Shown here in pieces: positions 53,450 through 63,139 of a DNA stretch of 64,000 nt. The notes under the pieces were generated by a model. The model saw nothing but the letters and a program-made list of their open reading frames with translations, did not search any database and was not told where the DNA came from. Both the position numbers and the translations under genes were made by a program. The stretch's first letter is position 1. Every line of letters starts with the position of its first letter. This DNA is from a bacterium (GTDB taxonomy: Bacteria > Joyebacterota > Joyebacteria > Joyebacterales > Joyebacteraceae): NCBI GenBank assembly GCA_025774935.1, contig JALGZK010000013.1, positions 1 to 64,000 on the forward strand, given 5' to 3'.

Positions 53450-55540
53450 CTACCCCACGTCGATGAACGTCTCCCTGTCCCTGAACCTCCGCTCGATCGC
53501 CGCCCTCACGAGCGCCGCCTCGGCCCCTTTCATCCCCGGATCGTCGTCGACGAACGCGAACGCGTCGTCGCGCGCGCGAACGAGGAGCCGCGAGTCGCGG
53601 GCGAGGTCGGCCACAGAGAACCGCGGGAGCCCGTGCTGCCTGACACCGAGGAACTCGCCCGGCCCCCTGATCTCGAGGTCGCGCTCGGCTATCTCGAACC
53701 CGTCGTTCGTATCGGCGAGGACGCTGATCCTCTCCCTCGCCTCGTCGGACGCGCCGGGCCCGACCATGAGGACGCAGTACGACCTGTGCGCTCCTCTCCC
53801 GACCCTCCCGCGCAGCTGGTGGAGCTGCGCCAGTCCGAACCGCTCGGCGTGCTCGATGACCATCACGGTCGCGTTCGGCACGTCGACCCCTACCTCGACG
53901 ACGGTCGTCGACACGAGGAGGTCGGTCGCGCCCTTCTTGAACCCGTCCATCACCGCGTCCTTCTCCTCCGGCTTCATCCGACCGTGGATGAGACCGACGG
54001 TCGCGTCCTCGAAGACCTTCCCCTTGAGTTCCTCATACATCTTCGTCGCGGCCGAGAGCTCCACCTTCTCTGACTCCTCGACGAGCGGGTAGACGACGAA
54101 GACCTGCCGCCCCTCCCCGATCTCCTTCCTCAGGAACTCGTAGACGCGGGTGCGCGCCGCCTCGTCGCGGACGGCGGTCGCGACCGGAGTCCTTCCCGGC
54201 GGCAGCTCGTCCAGGACGGACACGTCGAGGTCACCGTAGACGGTGAGTGCGAGCGTCCTCGGGATGGGGGTAGCCGTCATGACCAGGATGTCCGGCGTCT
54301 TCCCCTTCGCCCGGAGCGCCGCGCGTTGAACGACGCCGAACCGGTGCTGCTCGTCGACGACCGCGAGCGCGAGGTTCCCGAACTTAGTTCCCTCCTGGAT
54401 GAGCGCGTGAGTCCCGACGACGACCTCCGCCTCGCCGCTCTCGATGAGACGGAGCGCCTCCTCCCGGTCGGCCGCCTTCATGCCTCCGCGGAGGAGCACG
54501 ACCCTGTCGCCGAGCGGCTCCAGGAGCGCCGTGATGTTCTCGTAGTGCTGCTCCGCGAGGATCTCGGTCGGAGCCATGATCGCTGCCTGGTATCCGTCGG
54601 CGACCGCCTGGTGCATCGCCGCCGCCGCCACTACCGTCTTCCCGGAGCCGACGTCGCCCTGTAGGAGCCGGTTCATCGCCCGGGCGCCGGCCATGTCCCT
54701 GCGGATCTCGCCGATGACCCGCTCCTGCGCCCCGGTCAGCTCGAACGGCAGCGACGCGAGGAGCCGCCCGTGCTCCTCATCGCTCCAGTCGAACCGGACC
54801 GCCGGGCCGCCGGTCGCGCCGCGGAGTTTCCTGAGCGCGACGATGACCTGAAAGAGGAAGAACTCCTCGTACGCCAGACGCGACCGCGCCCGCTCCGCCC
54901 GCTCGAGCGACGGCGGGAAGTGGACGTCCCCCATCGCGTCGCGGAGTCCGGGCAGAGAATGCTTCCTCCGGACGCCGGCCGGTAGCGGATCGACGAGCCC
55001 GTCGATAAACCGGTCGATGGCCGTCTTCATGATGCGGCGAATGCGCCTGCCGGAGAGCTCCCCGATCTGCGAGTACTCGGGGACGATCCTGCCGGCGTGG
55101 ACGAGCTCCGCGGCCTCGTCCTCCCGGATGACCTCGAACGCGGGGTTCACGAACTCCGTCCGCCTCGCGTGCTTGTCGAAGCGCACCTCGCCGGACACGA
55201 CCGCCTTCGTCCCCTTCTCGAGCACGTTCTGGAGGTAGGGCTGGTTGAACCACCGGGCGAAGATCGCTCCGGTGTCGTCCTCGAGGGCCGCCACGAACGT
55301 CGACCGCCGGCCGCGCCTTGCCACGTCGCACGAGAGCACGCGGACAACGACCGTCACGCGGTCCCCGACCTTGAGCGTGTCGACGTCGGCGATGCGGGAC
55401 CAGTCGGTGTACGCGCGGGGCACGTAGTAGAGGAGGTCCTCGATGGTCTCGACGCCGCCCTTCTCGAAGAGCGCGGCCATCTTGGGGCCGACGCCCTTCA
55501 GGTATCGGACGTCGGAGTGGAGAGTCGTCTCGGTGGCGAT
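53450..55540 (-). CDS. recG: ATP-dependent DNA helicase RecG, starting at ATC
   Basis: 696 residues from ATC 55540. RecG remodels stalled replication forks and Holliday junctions. An N-terminal wedge domain starts DVRYLKGVGPKMAALFEKGG. Walker A is LLQGDVGSGKTVVAAAAMHQ; the DExx box is VVDEQHRFGVVQRA; later motifs are MTATPIPRTLALTVYGDL and QLRGRVGRGAHRSYCVLM. RecG usually has about ten residues before YLKGVGPK, and ATC with GGAGG 6 bases upstream gives just that. The alternatives are TTG at 55639 or GTG shortly after, which would add an Arg/Pro-rich, non-coding-looking stretch. Confidence 0.94.
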   Translation of the reverse strand: MATETTLHSDVRYLKGVGPKMAALFEKGGVETIEDLLYYVPRAYTDWSRIADVDTLKVGDRVTVVVRVLSCDVARRGRRSTFVAALEDDTGAIFARWFNQPYLQNVLEKGTKAVVSGEVRFDKHARRTEFVNPAFEVIREDEAAELVHAGRIVPEYSQIGELSGRRIRRIMKTAIDRFIDGLVDPLPAGVRRKHSLPGLRDAMGDVHFPPSLERAERARSRLAYEEFFLFQVIVALRKLRGATGGPAVRFDWSDEEHGRLLASLPFELTGAQERVIGEIRRDMAGARAMNRLLQGDVGSGKTVVAAAAMHQAVADGYQAAIMAPTEILAEQHYENITALLEPLGDRVVLLRGGMKAADREEALRLIESGEAEVVVGTHALIQEGTKFGNLALAVVDEQHRFGVVQRAALRAKGKTPDILVMTATPIPRTLALTVYGDLDVSVLDELPPGRTPVATAVRDEAARTRVYEFLRKEIGEGRQVFVVYPLVEESEKVELSAATKMYEELKGKVFEDATVGLIHGRMKPEEKDAVMDGFKKGATDLLVSTTVVEVGVDVPNATVMVIEHAERFGLAQLHQLRGRVGRGAHRSYCVLMVGPGASDEARERISVLADTNDGFEIAERDLEIRGPGEFLGVRQHGLPRFSVADLARDSRLLVRARDDAFAFVDDDPGMKGAEAALVRAAIERRFRDRETFIDVG

Positions 55541-55545
55541 TCCGG

Positions 55546-55551
55546 TCCTCC
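55546..55551 (-). promoter_or_regulatory. Ribosome-binding site that points to an ATC start
   Basis: GGAGGA on the minus strand, 5 bases before ATC at 55540. It is the only strong site ahead of the conserved RecG N-terminus. Confidence 0.55.
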
Positions 55552-55697
55552 GTTCTCGGGACGCGCCGGGACGTGCGGGGCGACCGCGGGCGGCCGGGCG
55601 TGGCCACCGTCGGGTCACTCGTCGCGGCGGAGTCGCCAAGGATTCTAGACCAGCGCCGAAACGGGGTCAAGACGGCCGAGACGGCCCCCGAAAGACC

Positions 55698-55726
55698 TTG
55701 CAAGGCCGTGGGACCCGTGCTAGATT
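55698..55726 (+). promoter_or_regulatory. Promoter of rpmB
   Basis: TTGCAA (55698-55703), a 17-base spacer and TAGATT (55721-55726), giving a leader of about 27 bases before ATG at 55759. Confidence 0.7.
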
Positions 55727-55758
55727 CATGAATTCGTGACCGAACTACGGAGGACACC

Positions 55759-55962
55759 ATGTCGAGACGCTGCGATATCTGCGGGAAACACCCGCGCGTG
55801 GGACACAACGTCAGCCACGCTCACAACGTGACGAAGCGCCGGTGGTCGCCGAACCTCCAGCGCGTGCGCGTCGTCGTGAACGGCACGCCGAAGAAGATCC
55901 TCGTCTGCACGTCCTGCATCCGCTCGGGCGCGGTGGACAAGCTCAAGAAGACGGCATCGTAG
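55759..55962 (+). CDS. rpmB: 50S ribosomal protein L28
   Basis: 67 residues. Begins [20 protein letters not shown] and continues [18 protein letters not shown], the L28 signature. It retains a zinc-type Cys set: CDIC near the N-terminus and CTSC near the C-terminus ([18 protein letters not shown]), so this is the zinc-binding form of L28. GGAGG precedes ATG. It is monocistronic, with its own promoter and terminator. Confidence 0.97.
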   Translation: MSRRCDICGKHPRVGHNVSHAHNVTKRRWSPNLQRVRVVVNGTPKKILVCTSCIRSGAVDKLKKTAS

Positions 55963-55988
55963 ACGGGGAAGCGGGTGTGGAAGAACGA

Positions 55989-56020
55989 GAGGGGCCCTCG
56001 GAAGAGGGCCCCTCGTCTCT
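55989..56020 (+). terminator. Rho-independent terminator of rpmB
   Basis: GAGGGGCCCTC and GAGGGCCCCTC form a perfect 11-bp stem around GGAA, followed by GTCTCTTT. Confidence 0.88.
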
Positions 56021-56060
56021 TTGGTGGCGTCGCCGGACAGGGCGCGAGCGTCCCCGGGAG

Positions 56061-56516
56061 CTACACCTCTCCCCCGGTCCCGTCCCCCGCTCCCTTCGTG
56101 ATCTTGCGCATCCTGACGGTCGTGCCCGTCTCCTCCGACATCTCGAATTCGACCTCGTCCATCGTCGCCCGCATGATGAAGACCCCCCGCCCCGAGCACT
56201 TCATGCAGTGCTCTTCGTCGGTCGGATCCCACACGCAGCTCTCGTCGAAGCCCTCGCCCTCGTCGTGAACGCTGATCCGGATCTCGTCAGGGTCCCACTC
56301 GCAGTTGACGGTCACCTTCTTGTCCTTGTCGAGCCGGTTGCCGTGGACTACGGCGTTCGTCACCGCCTCGATCATAGCCAGCGCCACTTCGTTCTGGGTC
56401 TTCCCGTCGAGTGTCTTGAAGTGCTCGCAGCCGAGGAGAATCTCGTCGACACGCTCAAGCGTCTCGTACTCGCTAGGAAGCACGAGTCTCTGGCTCCCAG
56501 ACCCCGCATCAGACAT
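56061..56516 (-). CDS. RsbW-like anti-sigma factor/serine kinase
   Basis: 151 residues of the GHKL ATPase fold. The N-box is LAMIEAVTNAVVHGNRLDKD, the G1 box is IRISVHDEGEGFDESCVW, and G2 is around MKCSGRGVFIMRATMDEVEF. This is the partner-switch kinase that either binds a sigma factor or phosphorylates its STAS antagonist. An unusual Cys pair (CMKC) precedes G2. It lies 22 bases downstream of the STAS gene on the same strand, so the two make a classical pair; no sigma factor is in the window. Confidence 0.9.
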   Translation of the reverse strand: MSDAGSGSQRLVLPSEYETLERVDEILLGCEHFKTLDGKTQNEVALAMIEAVTNAVVHGNRLDKDKKVTVNCEWDPDEIRISVHDEGEGFDESCVWDPTDEEHCMKCSGRGVFIMRATMDEVEFEMSEETGTTVRMRKITKGAGDGTGGEV

Positions 56517-56538
56517 GGTCGCTCTCTCGGTCGGGTCG

Positions 56539-56874
56539 CTAGAAGCTCTCGATCGCTTCCTTCTCCGTTGCGTACGTGTCAAAGATCGTCAACAGCTTCG
56601 TGATCATGAACAGGCTCTGGATCCGGTCGGAGACGTGCGCGAGCTTGAGCGCGCCCTCGCCCCTCTGGACGCTCGTGTAGACGGCCATGAGCGCCCCGAG
56701 CCCCGTGCTGTTGATCCACGGCACGCCCTTGAGATTGACCACGAACTTCGTCGTGCCCTTGTCGAGGAGCTGCTTGATCTCGTTCCTCAGGTTCTCACTC
56801 TCGGGTCCTCCCATGAGCTTCCCCGAGACGTGAACGATGGCGACATCACCTTCCATCTGGGTCTTTACCTTCAA
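56539..56874 (-). CDS. STAS-domain anti-sigma-factor antagonist
   Basis: 111 residues, a single STAS domain of the RsbV/SpoIIAA type. Starts VKTQMEGDVAIVHVSGKLMG; the phosphorylatable Ser lies in VPWINSTGLGALMAVYTSVQ. It is expected to be phosphorylated by the downstream RsbW-like kinase and, when unphosphorylated, to release that kinase's target. The pair probably controls a general stress or signalling output. Confidence 0.93.
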   Translation of the reverse strand: MKVKTQMEGDVAIVHVSGKLMGGPESENLRNEIKQLLDKGTTKFVVNLKGVPWINSTGLGALMAVYTSVQRGEGALKLAHVSDRIQSLFMITKLLTIFDTYATEKEAIESF

Positions 56875-57558
56875 AATCCACCTCCATCGTCTTGCGACTC
56901 GGTCGCCGGAACGGGCGAGGCGACCATGACATGCCCAACGCGGCCCCCGTGTACCACGGGGACCGGATACGATGGCGCGACTCTAACACATGCGAGCCGG
57001 CGAATCAAAGCGGAAACGCGACGCCGGAGGCGGGACGGCGACCGGTCCTGCGCGGCAGCGACACCGTCCGCGAAGACGCCGCACCGCATCCTTGCGCCTG
57101 GGTCCGACCCGACCCCACCCGGCCCCCGAGCGTCCAAGAGGGTCGGAGGAACGCCCTCCGTAGCGGCCCGCCTCGGGACCTCGGGACCGGCTCGAACGCC
57201 CCACTTTCGGCCCGTTCCTGAGCCGATTCTGGCGTAGAACTTGCTTTTGACCCGCGTGCAGGGCTCTCCTGCGGTGGATCGACCGCGGGGGCCGTGCGGC
57301 CTGCCATGGGCGGCCGTGCGGCGCCCCGCCGACGGGGCCGTTCAGCCCCTGGAGACGACAGAAGGCCCCTCACCCACCTCCTCCTCCCGGGAGGGAGGGA
57401 GGCGTCGGGTCGCAAAACGCATTACCTGCCTGCGGCGGGGAGATCCTGCCGGGGCGAGCGCGCGCCCTCCGGGGGCCGGGAGCGCGGCCGGGTCCACGTG
57501 GGTAGGGACCCGATCACACCCGTTCCGCCACCGGTCGCCGGGGCGGATGGAGCGGACC
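56875..57558. other. Divergent intergenic region, no gene seen
   Basis: This 684-base stretch separates the partner-switch pair from the large kinase. Open frames here are Arg/Pro/Ala-rich with no ribosome-binding site, and the frame of the kinase is also open upstream but reads as non-coding. No convincing promoter box or RNA was recognised. Confidence 0.45.
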
Positions 57559-60500
57559 ATGAGCAGACTGCCAAAGACGGTATCCCTGATCATCATTCTG
57601 GCTCTCTTCGCGATGACGGTCGACCCCATCCTGGGCCACGTCATCGGTCGGAGCGTCCCCTTCCTGAACATGAGGCTCGCCGGGGACCTCTTCCACGAGG
57701 TCATCTACCGCGCGGTCATCCTCCTGGTCGTCGCGGGAGTCTACCTCGCGCCCGGCATGTTCATGTCGCGCGTCAAGCTCGCCGAGGAAGAGGCGAAGCA
57801 CCTGAACGGGAAGCTCGAGACGGTCCGGAGCATCATCGGGTTCACGATCCGCGAGACCGACGTCGAGCCGCTCGTCGCCGAAGCGTGCGAGCAGCTGATC
57901 TCGACGCGGAACTACGAGAAGGTGTGGATCGGTATCTTCGACGGGAACGGTGGCCTGGCGGCCGCCGCCGAGGCGGGATGGGGCGAGGAGTTCGACGCGC
58001 TGCGGGACGCTATGAGGAACGGGAAGCGACCGACGTGCGCGCGTTCCGCGATCACGCAGCCCGACCCGGTCGTGTTCCAGGACCCGGTCGCCGAGTGCGG
58101 CGACTGCCCGCTCAAGCCGAAGCACTACGGCCGCGGGAATCTCATCGTGCGCATCGCCGCCGGCGACAAGACGTACGGCGTCCTGTGCGTGTCCGCGCCG
58201 CCTCACACCGTGGGCGACGACGAGGAGAAGTCGCTCCTCCTGAAGGTGGCATGGGACCTCGGAATGACCCTCCGGGCGATCGAGCTCGAGAGGATGCGCT
58301 CGCGAACAGCGGACGAACTCGAGAGCGAGAGGAAGTCGGCGGAGGCGCTCGCCCGGCTGACCGACGCGGTCGTAGCGTGCGACGCCCCCGTCCACGAGAT
58401 TGCCGAGAGCGTTCTCGCTCACGCCATGGCCACGACCGGTAGCAGCGAGGGTGTCGTCTGGATGTTGGACCCCAGGACCGGCGAGCCCATCGTCCAGTCG
58501 TCAAATGGCCTCCCCTCGTCATCGAGCGCCGCGTTCGCGCAGTCCGGCAATGAGACCGGCGAGGCGGAGACCGGCGAGGCCGGGCCCCCGCCCGCTGACA
58601 CGTCCCCCTCGGGGCGGTACCCCGGGCTCTGGACGTGCGTCCTCGAGACCTCAAAGACGCTCCGGACGAACGAGCCACAGCTGAGCGACGAGTGGGATGG
58701 CGTGACCGGCACGGCGTCCCCTATTTCGAGCTTCCTCGGTGTGCCCGCCGTCGCGGCGGGCCACCTCCTCGGCGTGATCGCCGTGGCGAACTCGAGCCGC
58801 GGCTACACGCCGGAGGACGAGCAGGCGCTCGAGCGCCTCGCCGACATCTACGCCGCCGCGGCCCAGCGCCGGCTGGCGGAACAGGAGATCAGCGTGGCGG
58901 AGCGGGCCGTCGACAACTCGCTCGACCCCGCCGTGATCGCCGACGACACGGGCGCGGTCGTTCGCGTCAACGACGCCTTCCTGAAGACGTGGAACTACAG
59001 CGAAGTCCCACAGGTTCTGGGCGTCCCGGTCGGCCGCTTCCTCGTGAACCAGCAGGCCGTCTCGGAGATGCTCAACGAGCTCAAGGCCGACGGCCGGTGG
59101 GCCGGCGACCTCGAGGCCAAGCACTCAGACGGTTCCTCGTTCCCCGTCTCAGCCTCCGCCACCGTCGCGACCGACCAGTCCGGGAAGACCCTCGCGCTGG
59201 CGTTCTCGTTCGTCGACGAGACAGAGCGCAGGACGTCTACGCTCGAGCGCGAGATCGTACGCGCCGTCTCGGCGAAGGCGGGTTCGAGCGAGGACATGCA
59301 CGAGCTCTACCGGACGGTGCGACAGCAGCTCGGCAAGCTCATCGACACGCGGAACTTCTTCGTCGCTCTCTACGACGAGGAGACCGAGAGGATCGATCTT
59401 CCGCTCTTCCTCGACGAGAAGGACCAGAACCAGTTCGAGACGCTCCCACCGGGGAAGACCCTGACCGGCCACGTCGTGAGAACCCGTGCGCCGCTCCTGG
59501 CAACTGAGGAGGACGTGGCCCGCATGGTCACGACCGGCGAGATCGAGGTCGTGGGCACGCCGTGCAAGTCGTGGCTGGGCGTTCCCCTCCTCTCTCCCGA
59601 AGGAGCGATCGGTGCCATCGCGGTCCAGAGCTACACCGACGCGCGCGCATTCGGCGAGGACTCCGTGGATCTGATGTGCGACATCGCCGCGGTCGTAGCG
59701 ACCGCGGTGTCCCGGAACGAGGCGGAGGGCGCCAAGAGGCACGGTGACGGGCGCTTCAACGCGATCGCGGAGACGTCGAACGACGCGCTGATCAACGTCG
59801 ACAGCCGCGGGAAGATCATCTTCTGGAACAAGTCGGCGGAGAACATGTTCGGGTACACGCCAGACGAAGCCGTCGGTCAGTCGTTCTCGCTCGTGGTGCC
59901 CGAGGGCTTCCTGCAGGCGCACGTCGACGGTCTCATGCGCGCGGTCTCGGCCGACGGTCAGGGCTACGTCCGGGCCAACGTCGAGGGCATCGGTCTTCGC
60001 AAGGACGAGAGCGAGTTCCCGATGGAGCTCTCCATCGGCGCCTGGAAGTCGAACAACGACACCTTCTTCACGGCCGTCATCCGCGACATCACCTCGAGGA
60101 AGCAGGCGGAGGAAGAGCTCCAGTTTTTGGGCTCGATCCCCCTCCAGGTGTCGGACGCGCTGATCGTGACCGACCTCAACTTCCGCGTGACCTACGTCAA
60201 CAAGGCCGCCGAGTATCTCTACGGGTATCCCGGCGGCGAGCTCGTCGGAAAGACGCTCGACGTCCTCTCCGCCGAGCCCTGGGGTGACGACTTCCAGGAC
60301 GAGATCCACCGGACGGTCTCGTCAGGGCGCGTGTGGAGCGGCGGGCGCATGAACCGACGGAAGGACGGAAGCACGTTCCTCGTCGAGTTCCGCGTCTCCC
60401 CTCTCAGGGACAGGCAGGGGCGTCTCTCCTCGTACATCTCGATCTTCCACGACATGACCGAGCGCAAGCGGGCGGAGCAGCTGCTCCAGACGCTGAACGC

Positions 60501-62193
60501 CGCGGCCCTCGGCATGGAGCGCCACCTCACGGCCGATCAGATCCTCGAGGCGGTCGCCGACGAGCTCGAGAGAGTCGGGCTCTCGTGCGCGGTGCTCATG
60601 GCGTACCCAGGCAGGAGCGAGGTCACGCTGAGCTACGTGAGCAAGAGCGTCGTCTTCCCGGAGGCTGACGAGTACATCGACACGCTCGCCGTCGCGGGCG
60701 TTCCGGTCTCGGCGAACCCCGCGGACCCGATCCGGAGGGTCACGCGCGAGCGGCAGGCGATCTTCATCGAAGGTCAGCGGGGAGCCGTGGGCGGCAAGTC
60801 GGCGGCGTCCACGTGGGAGGAGGGCGACGGCCTCGCCGACATGCTCTACGCCGAACGCTCGATCCTCGCTCCGCTCATCGCCGGCGAGGACGTCATCGGC
60901 GTTCTGGCCGTGCGCTCGGGTGAGCTCACGAGGAAGGACTCACCGGCCATCACGGCGTTCGCCAACCAGCTCGCTGCCGCGCTCCGCAAGGCGAACCTCA
61001 TGCAGGAGCTCGAGAACAGCCTTCAGGAGCTCAAGAGAACGCAGGACATCCTCCTGCACGCGCAGAAGATGGAGGCGATCGGGAACCTCGCCGGAGGAGT
61101 CGCGCACGACTTCAACAACCTCCTGACCGCGATCACCGGCTACGCGGAGCTCGTGCTCCGCAGGGTCGAGGAGGGTGACCCGACGCACTCGGACGTGTCA
61201 CAGATCAAGAAGGTCGGCGAGCAGGCGGCGGCCCTCACGGGTCAGCTCCTCGCGTTCAGCAGGAGGCAGCCCCTCCAGAAGAAGGTGCTCTGCCTGAACG
61301 ACGTCATCTCGAACACCGACAAGATGCTCCGCAGGCTCATCGGCGAGGACGTCGAGCTCGTCGTCAACCTGGACGGAGCGCTCAGGGAGGTGAAGGCCGA
61401 CTCGTCCCAGATCGAGCAGGTCATTATGAACCTCGCCATCAACAGCCGCGACGCGATGCCGGGCGGTGGAACGCTTACGATCCGCACCGAGAACGTCGCG
61501 CTCGGTGAGGAGGACTGCCAGGACGTCGGTGAGGCCACCCCGGGCGAGTACGCGCGGATCATCGTTCGGGACACGGGCGAGGGCATCGACCAGGCGGTCG
61601 TCGACCGCATCTTCGAGCCGTTCTTCAGCACCAAGGAGGCCGGCAAGGGCACGGGGCTCGGCCTGTCGGTCGTCTACGGCATCGTCGCGCAGCACGGCGG
61701 CTGGATCGGGGTGTCGAGCGAGATCGGCGAGGGGACGACGTTCGAGGTGTACATGCCCGTCACGAACGACGTGACCGAGGAGGAACCGGTCGCGGAGGTC
61801 GCGATGGAGAAGATCCTCGGACACGGCGAGCGTATCCTGCTCGTCGAGGACGAGGACAACGTCCGTGACTTCGCCAGGAGAGCGCTCTGCGAGGGCGGCT
61901 ACGAGGTCCTCGAGGCAACGAGCGCCGAGGAGGCGTTGGACATCTTCGAGAACGAGGAGAGGAAGGTCGACCTCATCTTCAGCGACGTCGTCCTGCCGGC
62001 CAAGAGCGGACTTCAGCTGGTCGAGGAGCTCCTATCGGTGAGCCCGGAGCTCCATGTTCTCCTCTCGAGCGGGTACACAGATCAGAAATCGCAGTGGTCC
62101 GTGATCGATGAAAGGGGACTCGCGTTCCTTCCGAAGCCCTACGACATCAGCGAGCTCCTCCGCACGATCCGGGAGACGATCGAACCCATCTAG
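57559..62193 (+). CDS. Large hybrid sensor histidine kinase
   Basis: 1544 residues from ATG 57559 (GGAG upstream; ATG 57547 is nearly as good). Two membrane helices (TVSLIIILALFAMTVDPI; AVILLVVAGVYLAPGMFM), then, in order, GAF (about 88-235, with CGDCPLKPKHYG), GAF (about 265-430), PAS (about 440-560), GAF (about 580-725), PAS (about 735-850), PAS (about 860-980) and GAF (about 985-1140). The H-box is LAGGVAHDFNNLLTAITGYA (His1183); HATPase boxes include NLAINSRDAMPGGGTL and STKEAGKGTGLGLSVVYG. A C-terminal receiver has Asp1476 (LIFSDVVLPAKSG). It combines many inputs with an internal phosphorelay. Output partner unknown. Confidence 0.94.
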   Translation: MSRLPKTVSLIIILALFAMTVDPILGHVIGRSVPFLNMRLAGDLFHEVIYRAVILLVVAGVYLAPGMFMSRVKLAEEEAKHLNGKLETVRSIIGFTIRETDVEPLVAEACEQLISTRNYEKVWIGIFDGNGGLAAAAEAGWGEEFDALRDAMRNGKRPTCARSAITQPDPVVFQDPVAECGDCPLKPKHYGRGNLIVRIAAGDKTYGVLCVSAPPHTVGDDEEKSLLLKVAWDLGMTLRAIELERMRSRTADELESERKSAEALARLTDAVVACDAPVHEIAESVLAHAMATTGSSEGVVWMLDPRTGEPIVQSSNGLPSSSSAAFAQSGNETGEAETGEAGPPPADTSPSGRYPGLWTCVLETSKTLRTNEPQLSDEWDGVTGTASPISSFLGVPAVAAGHLLGVIAVANSSRGYTPEDEQALERLADIYAAAAQRRLAEQEISVAERAVDNSLDPAVIADDTGAVVRVNDAFLKTWNYSEVPQVLGVPVGRFLVNQQAVSEMLNELKADGRWAGDLEAKHSDGSSFPVSASATVATDQSGKTLALAFSFVDETERRTSTLEREIVRAVSAKAGSSEDMHELYRTVRQQLGKLIDTRNFFVALYDEETERIDLPLFLDEKDQNQFETLPPGKTLTGHVVRTRAPLLATEEDVARMVTTGEIEVVGTPCKSWLGVPLLSPEGAIGAIAVQSYTDARAFGEDSVDLMCDIAAVVATAVSRNEAEGAKRHGDGRFNAIAETSNDALINVDSRGKIIFWNKSAENMFGYTPDEAVGQSFSLVVPEGFLQAHVDGLMRAVSADGQGYVRANVEGIGLRKDESEFPMELSIGAWKSNNDTFFTAVIRDITSRKQAEEELQFLGSIPLQVSDALIVTDLNFRVTYVNKAAEYLYGYPGGELVGKTLDVLSAEPWGDDFQDEIHRTVSSGRVWSGGRMNRRKDGSTFLVEFRVSPLRDRQGRLSSYISIFHDMTERKRAEQLLQTLNAAALGMERHLTADQILEAVADELERVGLSCAVLMAYPGRSEVTLSYVSKSVVFPEADEYIDTLAVAGVPVSANPADPIRRVTRERQAIFIEGQRGAVGGKSAASTWEEGDGLADMLYAERSILAPLIAGEDVIGVLAVRSGELTRKDSPAITAFANQLAAALRKANLMQELENSLQELKRTQDILLHAQKMEAIGNLAGGVAHDFNNLLTAITGYAELVLRRVEEGDPTHSDVSQIKKVGEQAAALTGQLLAFSRRQPLQKKVLCLNDVISNTDKMLRRLIGEDVELVVNLDGALREVKADSSQIEQVIMNLAINSRDAMPGGGTLTIRTENVALGEEDCQDVGEATPGEYARIIVRDTGEGIDQAVVDRIFEPFFSTKEAGKGTGLGLSVVYGIVAQHGGWIGVSSEIGEGTTFEVYMPVTNDVTEEEPVAEVAMEKILGHGERILLVEDEDNVRDFARRALCEGGYEVLEATSAEEALDIFENEERKVDLIFSDVVLPAKSGLQLVEELLSVSPELHVLLSSGYTDQKSQWSVIDERGLAFLPKPYDISELLRTIRETIEPI

Positions 62194-62266
62194 GCGGGCC
62201 GGGCCTGGCCCCCCGCCGGCACGGACTGCCTCCCCCTCAGGGGGACGGCGTCCACTCGAGGTTACC

Positions 62267-63139
62267 GTGAAGCGAAAGATAACGACCATAAGCATCTCGC
62301 TCTGCGCGGGCGCCGCCTTCTGGGCGGCCGATGCGTACGTCGCCTCAAGAAGCGCGACGGGAGCCAGCTTCGTGGACCTCCTCTGGAGCGAGGCGCCGTT
62401 CCTGGCGCTGTTCGTGAGGTTCGGTGTCGTGGCCGGAATCCTCGGCGCCGGCATCATCGCCGTCTGGATCGGCGGGCGCATCGCCCGGTCGCGGAGGGCC
62501 GCGGTCGAGGTGGACGTTGCGCAGGATGGGGCTGAGGGCGAAAGACCTGCGGTCATGGCGTGGAACGCCGACGGAATCGCGAGCGCGGACGGCGACTCCC
62601 CCGACGTCCCCGACAGGCAGGTCTGGGAGATCCACACGGACGGATTCCTCGACGGCCCCGAGCCGGATCAGGGACTCGAGACCGCGGAAGGGGCCGAGGA
62701 CGAGACGTTCGCGTCCGAGGACGGGCCGATCGACGAGCCCGAGTTCGAGGAGATCGTCCACACTTCCGAGGACGAGGAATCGCGCATCGAGGAGATCGGG
62801 ACCGACGAGACCCAGGCCGACGAGACGGAGGCCGACGGCTCGGAGGAGACTCACTACGCAGGTGATACCGACGGCGAGGCAGATACCGACGTCGTGGCCG
62901 ACACCGACGCCATGTCAGACGGCGACGACGTGGCCGACGGCGACGAGATGGCCGACGACGACGAGATGGCCGACGACGATCACCCGGCCGGGAACACCCC
63001 CGAGGAGATCCTGCAGAGCGCTGTCGACGAACTCGCGCAGGACAAAAGGTACCACACTGCGTGGGGCGCGTACATGGACGCCGGCGGACGGTACGCGGCG
63101 GCCCTCGGCAGCGGCCTCGCCGAGGACCCAGCCCCGTGA
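62267..63139 (+). CDS. Membrane-anchored sensor, N-terminal piece (split GAF)
   Basis: 290 residues from GTG 62267. Two membrane segments (TTISISLCAGAAFWAADAYV; FLALFVRFGVVAGILGAGII) are followed by a very acidic Asp/Glu/Ala linker of about 150 residues encoded partly by an 18-bp tandem repeat. The last ~45 residues (EEILQSAVDELAQDKRYHTA; WGAYMDAGGRYAAALGS) match the first half of the GAF domain in the adjacent large kinase (CEQLISTRNYEKVWIGIFDG). The stop falls where that domain should continue, and the rest is in the next frame. This is probably one gene broken by a frame change or read as two coupled proteins. Confidence 0.75.
   Translation: MKRKITTISISLCAGAAFWAADAYVASRSATGASFVDLLWSEAPFLALFVRFGVVAGILGAGIIAVWIGGRIARSRRAAVEVDVAQDGAEGERPAVMAWNADGIASADGDSPDVPDRQVWEIHTDGFLDGPEPDQGLETAEGAEDETFASEDGPIDEPEFEEIVHTSEDEESRIEEIGTDETQADETEADGSEETHYAGDTDGEADTDVVADTDAMSDGDDVADGDEMADDDEMADDDHPAGNTPEEILQSAVDELAQDKRYHTAWGAYMDAGGRYAAALGSGLAEDPAP
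62930..62980 (+). repeat. 18-bp tandem repeat coding an acidic linker
   Basis: Nearly three copies of an 18-base unit of the form ATGGCCGACGACGACGAG start at 62930, 62948 and 62966. It encodes repeats of MADDDE in the linker of the split sensor. Confidence 0.7.

Noticed and set aside
57241-57558. N-terminal extension of the large kinase (about 100 residues)
   Set aside because: The extension is Arg/Pro/Gly/Ser-rich and lacks a ribosome-binding site; the hydrophobic N-terminus and GGAG site fit ATG 57559.
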